Under the pieces are notes generated by a model. The model did no database searches. It was not told where the DNA came from and worked only from the letters and a program-made list of their open reading frames with translations. A DNA stretch of 7,650 bases from Chloroflexota bacterium (lineage in GTDB: Bacteria > Chloroflexota > Anaerolineae > B4-G1): positions 1 to 7,650 of the forward strand of contig QMOC01000112.1 in assembly GCA_003648085.1 (NCBI GenBank), given 5' to 3'. This document shows, in pieces, positions 1-5,726 of the stretch; position 1 is the first letter of the stretch; each line of letters begins with the position of its first letter. The translations under genes and the position numbers were made by a program.

Positions 1-122
1 CCCCTGCTCGAAAAGTGTCCGGCGGCAAAATCGCCGCACCGAGCCAAAGGATGGTCATCTCATCCGTTTATCCGCTGTCCATCCGTTGCACCGGCCAATG
101 AGGCGGTAAACAAATACGAATA
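1..122. other. Left-edge region without a confident gene
   Basis: No gene can be assigned. All three + frames are open until stops at 99-101, 106-108 and 121-123, so openness is uninformative at this length. The frame ending in TAA at 121-123 would overlap the MFS ATG as TAATG, a common operon junction, but its 40 residues resemble nothing I recognise. On the - strand an ATG at 58-56 opens a 19-codon frame to the window edge, reading MTILWLGAAILPPDTFRAG. It could be the start of a divergent gene, but it is too short to call. A short ATCCG-type repeat occupies the middle. I see no convincing promoter or Shine-Dalgarno sequence for the downstream gene. Confidence 0.4.
62..87. repeat. Short ATCCG-type degenerate repeat
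   Basis: ATCCG occurs three times, at 62-66, 70-74 and 81-85, the first and third followed by TT. On the other strand this reads as CGGAT words in a degenerate tandem. It resembles the short dispersed intergenic repeats with CGGATAAACGGATG-like wording that I associate with environmental bacteria, but that comparison is from memory. Only one cluster lies in this window, so its dispersed nature cannot be shown here. Confidence 0.35.
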
Positions 123-1400
123 ATGTTTCCACCTACGTCAGCCTCAACGGAAACGGCGTCACTCGAAAGGGCAGGGCAGATTTCCAAAACGATCGGGTAC
201 TATGTTGCCTTTGCTGCCCTGGGCCTGATTGGAGCCTCGCTGGGGCCAACTCTATCCGGCTTGGCCGAACATACCCAGACTCGGCTTAACGAGATCAGTT
301 TTCTTTTCGCAGTCCGTTCGCTGGGATTCCTGCTCGGCTCCTTTTTTGGAGGGCGATTGTATGATCGGGCGTCAGGTCATCCAGTGATGGCTGTCGTACT
401 GGTCATCATAACCATGATGATGGCATTGACGCCTCTGATCTCGCAACTATGGTTATTGGCCGCTGCCTTGTTAATTCTGGGCGCGGCCAGAGGTGCGTTG
501 GACGTGGGTGGCAACACTTTGCTGATCTGGGTGCATCGTCACAGAGTTGGGCCGTTTATGAATGGGTTGCATTTTTTCTTTGGGCTCGGTGCTTTTCTGT
601 CACCGATCATCATCGCCCAGACCGTGTTGATCAGCGGCGATATTACCTGGGCTTATTGGGTATTGGCTTTGCTGATGCTGCCGGTGATCGTCTGGTTGTT
701 ACGCCTGCCCAGCCCCACACCTCCAGCGGTTTCCAAAGGCGGCACGGTGGGGCGGGCCGATCATCGTTCGACGGCTCGACTGAGTGGTTCGGCTGAACTC
801 ACCGAAGCCTCGCCGAAGTCTGAGGCTCATGAACGTCTGCTGGTCGTCTTGGTCGCGTTGTTCTTTTTTCTTTACACGGGAGCGGAGGCTAGCTTTGGCG
901 GCTGGATATTCACCTACGCCGTGGCGCTGGGCTTGAGCAGCGAAACGGCTGCCGCTTATCTGACTTCAGCATTTTGGGGGGCGCTCACCCTGGCCCGACT
1001 GCTGACCATTCCTGTCGCTGCTCGTCTTAGACCTCGCTCTATCCTGCTCGGTGGTTTGATGGGGTGTCTGGTCAGTGTAGGTATCATCTTGCTGTGGTCA
1101 GACGCATTGGCAGCGGTCTGGCTGGGCACGCTGGGGATGGGCCTTTCAATGGCCTCTATTTTTCCCACCACCCTTTCCCTGGCCGAACGGCACGCGACGA
1201 TTACCGGCCGGGCGTCCGGCTGGTTTTGTGCCGGGGCTAGCGCAGGGAGTATGAGTCTGCCCTGGCTGATCGGACAGTTCTTTGAGACCATTGGGCCACA
1301 TGTCATGATGTTCGCCATTTTGGTTGACCTGATCGTGGCTGTGTCCGTTTTTGCCGTATTGATTCTCCATTCGGCTCGGCCTGTGACAAACGAAGTATGA
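123..1400 (+). CDS. MFS transporter, sugar-type (FucP/MFSD4-like)
   Basis: A 425-residue integral membrane protein with about 12 hydrophobic segments: six between residues 23 and 194, a basic and polar central loop at about 195-236, and six more to about 416. This is the classic 6+6 MFS layout and normal length. The loop after segment 2 carries MFS motif A, G76-GRLYDR-A-S-G-H86. The stretches ALDVGGNTLLIW (125-136) and LHFFFGLGAFLSP (149-161), and GAEASFGGW at 253-261, resemble the FucP/MFSD4 branch, so a sugar or related polar solute is the likeliest substrate; the substrate itself is inferred. ATG 123 is the first in-frame ATG after the stop at 99-101, but no clear Shine-Dalgarno sequence precedes it. 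The gene looks more T-rich than its neighbours. It may share a transcript with the next gene, 40 nt downstream, though no functional link is evident. Confidence 0.9.
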   Translation: MFPPTSASTETASLERAGQISKTIGYYVAFAALGLIGASLGPTLSGLAEHTQTRLNEISFLFAVRSLGFLLGSFFGGRLYDRASGHPVMAVVLVIITMMMALTPLISQLWLLAAALLILGAARGALDVGGNTLLIWVHRHRVGPFMNGLHFFFGLGAFLSPIIIAQTVLISGDITWAYWVLALLMLPVIVWLLRLPSPTPPAVSKGGTVGRADHRSTARLSGSAELTEASPKSEAHERLLVVLVALFFFLYTGAEASFGGWIFTYAVALGLSSETAAAYLTSAFWGALTLARLLTIPVAARLRPRSILLGGLMGCLVSVGIILLWSDALAAVWLGTLGMGLSMASIFPTTLSLAERHATITGRASGWFCAGASAGSMSLPWLIGQFFETIGPHVMMFAILVDLIVAVSVFAVLILHSARPVTNEV

Positions 1401-1426
1401 AGGAGATCAGATTACCAACTTACCTT

Positions 1427-1433
1427 AAGGAGG
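1427..1433 (+). promoter_or_regulatory. Strong Shine-Dalgarno for the cNMP-binding gene
   Basis: AAGGAGG lies 7 nt before the ATG at 1441, a near-perfect anti-16S match at good spacing, and it fixes that start. It contrasts with the two long neighbouring genes, whose starts lack a strong site. A second SD-like AAGGAGA overlaps the MFS stop at 1400-1406 but has no start codon at suitable distance. Confidence 0.8.
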
Positions 1434-1440
1434 GGTAAGC

Positions 1441-1875
1441 ATGGCAGACGTGAAAAAAACAGTAGATTTCTTGAACAGGGTACCGCTCTTTCGAGGCCTG
1501 AAGAAGCGCCAACTCGAACGTCTGGCCAAACGATTTATACCGCGTGAGTACGCCGCAGGCAAGGCCATCGTGACCCAGGGCAAAGGGGGCGAAGGGTTCT
1601 TCATCGTCGTTTCGGGCAAGGCCGAAGCCATCCGCGAGCGGGCCGATGGCACCAAGGCTGTAGTCAACACCTTCGGCCCCACCGACTTCTTTGGCGAACT
1701 GGCCCTGCTGGACGATGGCCCGCGCACGGCGTCGGTCGTCGCCACCGAAGCGACACAATGCCTGGTCCTCACCCGTTGGGACTTCCTCGCGGCACTGAAG
1801 GAGGACGTGGACATGGCCATCACGATCCTGCAAGAACTGGCTAGGCGCTTCCGCATGGCGTTGGATGTGCTGTAG
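1441..1875 (+). CDS. Stand-alone cyclic-nucleotide-binding domain protein
   Basis: A 144-residue soluble protein made almost entirely of one CRP/PKA-type cyclic-nucleotide-binding domain. An N-terminal helical bundle (VPLFRGL at 14-20) leads into the beta roll (AAGKAIVTQG, then EGFFIVVSGKAEAI). The phosphate-binding cassette FFGELALLDDGPRTASVVA at 83-101 has the canonical Glu86 (ribose 2'-OH) and Arg95 (cyclic phosphate). Thr96 follows the Arg; in eukaryotic kinases Thr here favours cGMP and Ala favours cAMP, but that rule is not secure for bacteria. A C-terminal helix at about 112-140 would act as the lid. There is no helix-turn-helix, and the protein is shorter than CRP/FNR regulators (about 210-230 residues), so it probably acts by protein contact instead of binding DNA. 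The cyclase-like gene begins 83 nt downstream, suggesting a sensor and source pair; that link is inferred. Confidence 0.9.
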   Translation: MADVKKTVDFLNRVPLFRGLKKRQLERLAKRFIPREYAAGKAIVTQGKGGEGFFIVVSGKAEAIRERADGTKAVVNTFGPTDFFGELALLDDGPRTASVVATEATQCLVLTRWDFLAALKEDVDMAITILQELARRFRMALDVL

Positions 1876-1876
1876 A

Positions 1877-1956
1877 CTGGTACATTGGTAGATTGGTAAT
1901 TGGGGCAATAACGCCAGTTCCCAGTTTCCCAATTTACCAGTTTCCCAACCTACCAG
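1877..1956. repeat. Imperfect inverted repeat (TTGGTA/TACCAA type) before the cyclase start
   Basis: The left arm at 1877-1904 is built of CTGGTA, TTGGTAGA and TTGGTAAT words. The right arm at 1928-1956 is its imperfect reverse complement (CCCAATTTACCAG, then CCCAACCTACCAG). By hand alignment about 23 of 29 positions pair, around a 23-nt loop. It fills most of the gap between the cNMP-binding and cyclase genes, is more AT-rich than its surroundings and lacks a T run, so it is not a typical terminator. The right arm ends 2 nt before the ATG at 1959, so a hairpin in mRNA could affect cyclase translation. A sister copy lies at 2188-2227. Confidence 0.7.
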
Positions 1957-1958
1957 CG

Positions 1959-4900
1959 ATGAAATGCCCGAACTGCGGCTACGATAGCCCGCCTGGAATG
2001 AAGTTCTGCGGCATGTGTGGCACGCGCCTGGCGCGGGTGTGCCCCGCCTGCGACTTTGCCAACCCGCCGGATTTCCATTTCTGCGGACAGTGCGGCACGC
2101 CCCTTACCGAAGAGCCAGCACTGGTGCCACGGCCTCAGCCGCCCCCCGTTGAGGATCAGGTTCCCACCCTGCCGGTCCCCGCGCCGCTTACCAATTCACT
2201 AATTTACCAACCTACCAGTCTACCAACGTCCCTGGAGGGCGAACGGCGACTGGCCACCGTCCTCCTCGCCGACGTGATGGGCTCCACGGATCTCCTGGAG
2301 CAGGTCGGTAGCGAAGCCTGGGTGGAGATTATGAACCGCGTCCTGCGCATCCTGGAATCGGAGGTCTATCGTTTCGGTGGTGAGGTGGACCAGTTCCGGG
2401 GCGATGGTTTGGTGGCCTTCTTCGGCGCGACCTCGGCCCACGAGGACGACCCGGAGCGCGCGGTGCTGACCGGACTGGCAATGCACAAGGCACTCGAACC
2501 CTACGCCGCCGAATTGGCCGAGCGCGAGACCATTGACCTGCGGTTGCGTGTTGGGGTGCACACAGGGGAGGTGATCGTCACCAGCATCGGCGACAGCCGC
2601 CAGTACAGCGAAGACACGGCTATGGGGGCTGGCCTCGCCATCGCCGCCCGAATGGAGACCGCCGCCGAACCGGGCACTGTCCTGGTCAGCGAGAACACCT
2701 ACCGCCTGGTGGAGTCGCAGTTCGAGTGGCAACCGCTGGGCGAGATCACAGTTAAGGGCGTGAGCCAACCCATTGCCGTGTACCGGCCTCTGGCACCCCG
2801 GCCCGACGCCGAGCGCGTGCATCGCCTGCAAGCCTATGGTCTCTCCATTCCGCTGATCGGACGCGAGGCCGAGTTTCAGGCTCTGAAAGGCCGTGTCGAA
2901 GACCTGTACGATGGCCGAGGCGGAATTGCCATGGTGACGGGGGAAAAAGGCCTGGGTAAGTCCTTCCTGGTGGCCGAGGTGCACCAGCACTTCGTCCGGC
3001 ATGGCGCGCTCTGGGCCGAGGCCTACGAGCAGGCTCCCTCTCCGCCAGCCTTCCTGATCTGGTTGCGCGGGCGCTGCCGCTCCTATAACCAGTCATGGCC
3101 TTATTCAATGTGGCTCGACCTGCTGGGGAACTGGCTCAAGATGCGTGAGGGAGAGCCAAAGGAGGAAATACGGGACCGCCTCCGCCGCCAGGCCGAACTG
3201 CTGTGGGGCGATCGCTCGACCGAGTATTATCCTTATCTTGCCACCTTCCTCTCGCTGCCGCTGGAGACGGACTTCGCCGAGCGGGTCAGACATCTAGACG
3301 CCGAAGGGCTGCGCCAGCAGTTCTTTTTCACCTTGCGAAGTTGGGTGGAAGCGATGGTCAAACGCGGGCCGCTGGTGCTGGCCTTCGCGGACGTGCACTG
3401 GGCCGACACCACATCGCTGGACATGTTGAAGTACTGCCTGCCTCTGTGCGATCACGAAGCGTTGCTCTGGCTGATCGAGTTCCGCCCGGAGCGCACCTCG
3501 CCTGTCTGGGAGTTCCATCACCACGTCGAGACCGAGTATCCCCACCGGCTGACGACGCTGTCGCTTCCTCCGCTGACCGAAGACCAAAGCCGTGAATTCA
3601 TTGAGCGGCTGATCGGCCCCGATGTGCTGCCAGCCGAGACATACGCGCTCGTCCTCGGCAAGGCCGAAGGCAATCCTTACTACATTGAAGAACTCATCCG
3701 CTCCTTGATTGAACAAGGTGTATTGGTGCGGGATGCTCAAACAGGCCGATGGCGCGCGACCCGGGCGGTGGCCTCGTTGGACTTACCGGACACCTTGCAG
3801 AGCCTGCTGCTGGCGCGTATTGACGGCCTATCGTCCAAGGAACGGCGTGTGCTCCAGATGGCCGCCGTGATAGGGTCTGTATTCTGGTCAAACGTTCTGC
3901 AGACCCTGGCCGGCGATGACATGCCGCTGAAAGCGCACCTGACGGCGCTGCAACGCGCGCAGTTGATCTACGAGCGCAGGCGTGTGCCCGACCTGGGGAT
4001 GGAGTACGCTTTCAAATCCACCCTGATCCGCGATGCGGCCTACGAGAGCATCCTCAGCGCACAGCGGGAGGCTTATCACCTCAAGGTGGCCGAATACCTT
4101 GAGGGTCTCTTTGGCCCTGAGCGCCTGACCCAGTACTGCGGCGCGCTGGCCTACCACTATCGCCAGGCTGGCAAACCCAGGAAGGAACTGTTCTACACCC
4201 TCCAGGCAGCCGAACAGGCGCGCAAGATCTACGCCAATGCCGAGGCACTGGAACACTACACCCGTGCTCTCGAACTGCTGGACGAAATGGAAGCCCAGAC
4301 CGCCGACGAGGACCGGCTCCACGCCATCCGCACTCAGCGGTTCGAAGTGCTCAACGGACGGCGCGAGGTGTTCCACTTGAGGGGCGATTTCGACGCGGAG
4401 CGGGCCGACGCCCAGGCGCTACTTCCATTGGCACAGCAGTTGGACGACCAACCGACCTGGCTGATTGACGCGCTGTTGCAACAGCCTGGCGTGGCCTACT
4501 GGCGAAGCAGAGAAGAACTTGATGCGGGTATCCCAATGGCCCAACAGGCTTTGACCCTGGCCCGGCAACTGGGCGATCGCCGCCGCGAGATGCAAAGCCT
4601 GGTCGCCATCGCCAACCAGCGATTGTGGATTAATGACCCAACGGCGTGGGGACTCGCTGAACGCGCCCTCGAATTGGCTCGACAACTGGGTGACCGACGT
4701 TACGAGGTCAGCATCCTCATCGGAATGGGCCAGGTCTATGCCTGGAGCGATCAACCGGAGCGCGGTATGGAATATCTGGAGGCCGCGCTACCCATCTGTC
4801 AGGCTCTTGACGACAAGATGGCCGAAATTGACCTGCTGAACCTGATCGGCCTACAGTTTGAACGCAGCGGCGATTACTACCGACTGCTGACCGAGTACCA

Positions 4901-5726
4901 CCAGAAACGGCTGGAGATCAGTCGCGAGATCGGTCATCGCCCGAGGGAGAGCAATGCTCTGATGCAATGCGGTCAGATTCAGAGCCTCTACCTGGGCGAC
5001 TACGACGCAGGGCTGGCTCTTTTGGAGGAGTGCCTGCGCATCCGGGAGGACACTCCGGGCGCAGCATTCGCTCTGCTGCGCATCGCCCAGGTCCAGGTCG
5101 CGCAGGGCAGGTACGATGAAGCGCTGGACGCTCTTGAACAGGCACGTCACATCATCGGTGTGCAGGCTGTCCACGAGATGGGACACGCCGGTCTGCGCCT
5201 GGTCTCGGCCATCCTCTACAACGCTCTGGGCGACGAGGCCCATTTGCACGAGGCGCTGGAACTCGCTGCGCAGACCAGCCAACTGGTAGCCGAGGCCCCG
5301 CTCACGCGGCAGTATGAAATGGCCGCTGCCTGCGAGTCGGCGGCAGCACACCTGGGATTGGCGAGATGCGCCGCCGACGAAGCGGAACGCCAGGCGCATC
5401 GTCGCCAGGCCCTGGAATCTTCCCAAGCGGCGCTGAACATTTACCAACACTTCGGGTTCGTGCAAATCATCGAGTGCGTCAGCGAAGAGATCCTCTTCCG
5501 CCACAGCCAGGCCCTGGCGGCCAATGGCCGGGAAGCAGAGGCGGCTGAATACCTCCAGCGCGCCTACGGCGAGATGATGCGCAAACACAATCTGATCCCG
5601 CCCGACAGTCCCTTCCGCCGCACCTACCTCGAAAACATTCCCCTGCACCGTGACATCCGCGCTGCCTACGACGTCAGCAAGAAGGTCGGTTTGATTGGGC
5701 AAGTAAGGAAAAGAGACGCCGGATGA
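1959..5726 (+). CDS. Zinc-ribbon / class III cyclase-like / AAA-STAND ATPase / TPR signalling protein
   Basis: A 1255-residue multidomain protein, numbered from ATG 1959. Two zinc ribbons come first (Cys3, 6, 17, 20 and Cys28, 31, 42, 45), then a Pro-rich linker (about 55-93). The class III cyclase-like domain (94-278) has metal Asp105 and Asp149 and Arg231. Gln145, Ala224 and Ala227 stand where active cyclases usually have Lys, Asp and Asn, so activity is doubtful. An ATPase follows: Walker A GEKGLGKS at 328-335, Walker B LVLAFADVHWAD ending at 483 with Asp478, a GNPYYIEEL element near 571-579 and a helical region with ARIDGLSSKERRVLQ. TPR-like helices fill about 738-1220. No membrane segment is seen, so it should be cytosolic, a signal integrator in which the ATPase and TPRs sense or recruit partners. 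The frame extends upstream to TTG 1893, but those 22 codons are repeat sequence. ATG 1959 sits directly before the CPNC motif; it lacks a clear Shine-Dalgarno sequence. Family well recognised, exact function unknown. Confidence 0.92.
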   Translation: MKCPNCGYDSPPGMKFCGMCGTRLARVCPACDFANPPDFHFCGQCGTPLTEEPALVPRPQPPPVEDQVPTLPVPAPLTNSLIYQPTSLPTSLEGERRLATVLLADVMGSTDLLEQVGSEAWVEIMNRVLRILESEVYRFGGEVDQFRGDGLVAFFGATSAHEDDPERAVLTGLAMHKALEPYAAELAERETIDLRLRVGVHTGEVIVTSIGDSRQYSEDTAMGAGLAIAARMETAAEPGTVLVSENTYRLVESQFEWQPLGEITVKGVSQPIAVYRPLAPRPDAERVHRLQAYGLSIPLIGREAEFQALKGRVEDLYDGRGGIAMVTGEKGLGKSFLVAEVHQHFVRHGALWAEAYEQAPSPPAFLIWLRGRCRSYNQSWPYSMWLDLLGNWLKMREGEPKEEIRDRLRRQAELLWGDRSTEYYPYLATFLSLPLETDFAERVRHLDAEGLRQQFFFTLRSWVEAMVKRGPLVLAFADVHWADTTSLDMLKYCLPLCDHEALLWLIEFRPERTSPVWEFHHHVETEYPHRLTTLSLPPLTEDQSREFIERLIGPDVLPAETYALVLGKAEGNPYYIEELIRSLIEQGVLVRDAQTGRWRATRAVASLDLPDTLQSLLLARIDGLSSKERRVLQMAAVIGSVFWSNVLQTLAGDDMPLKAHLTALQRAQLIYERRRVPDLGMEYAFKSTLIRDAAYESILSAQREAYHLKVAEYLEGLFGPERLTQYCGALAYHYRQAGKPRKELFYTLQAAEQARKIYANAEALEHYTRALELLDEMEAQTADEDRLHAIRTQRFEVLNGRREVFHLRGDFDAERADAQALLPLAQQLDDQPTWLIDALLQQPGVAYWRSREELDAGIPMAQQALTLARQLGDRRREMQSLVAIANQRLWINDPTAWGLAERALELARQLGDRRYEVSILIGMGQVYAWSDQPERGMEYLEAALPICQALDDKMAEIDLLNLIGLQFERSGDYYRLLTEYHQKRLEISREIGHRPRESNALMQCGQIQSLYLGDYDAGLALLEECLRIREDTPGAAFALLRIAQVQVAQGRYDEALDALEQARHIIGVQAVHEMGHAGLRLVSAILYNALGDEAHLHEALELAAQTSQLVAEAPLTRQYEMAAACESAAAHLGLARCAADEAERQAHRRQALESSQAALNIYQHFGFVQIIECVSEEILFRHSQALAANGREAEAAEYLQRAYGEMMRKHNLIPPDSPFRRTYLENIPLHRDIRAAYDVSKKVGLIGQVRKRDAG
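2188..2227. repeat. In-frame copy of the TACCAA repeat within the cyclase gene
   Basis: This stretch shares the exact 11-mer CAACCTACCAG with 1946-1956 (here 2208-2218) and AATTTACCA with 1931-1939 (here 2201-2209). It has the same orientation as the right arm of the upstream inverted repeat and adds the units TTACCAATT and CTACCAAC. It is AT-rich inside a GC-rich gene and is translated as LTNSLIYQPTSLPT, in the linker between the zinc ribbons and the cyclase domain, where an insertion would be tolerated. The upstream copy would also encode an IYQ phrase if read from TTG 1893. Confidence 0.7.

Noticed and set aside
20..37. A 5-bp hairpin (CGGCG/CGCCG) as a terminator
   Set aside because: The stem is short and no T run follows on either strand beyond a few bases, so it is no better than chance in GC-rich DNA.
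86..120. A promoter from TTGCAC at 86-91 with an AT-rich -10 before the MFS gene
   Set aside because: No TATAAT-like hexamer lies at 16-18 nt spacing; the AT-rich candidate near 115-120 is about 23 nt away and touches the start codon.
1877..1956. The inverted repeat as a rho-independent terminator or CRISPR-like array
   Set aside because: There is no T run after the stem, it is AT-rich, and the repeat units are degenerate with no regular spacers.
2600..2660. A frameshift as the cause of the odd cyclase catalytic block
   Set aside because: Residues on both sides (TAMG before, AARMETAAEPG after) fit the family in the same frame at the correct spacing, and other frames give no better match.
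2220..3002. A 260-codon open frame on the - strand
   Set aside because: It is antisense to the cyclase-like domain, where the + strand has well-placed metal-site and Walker motifs.
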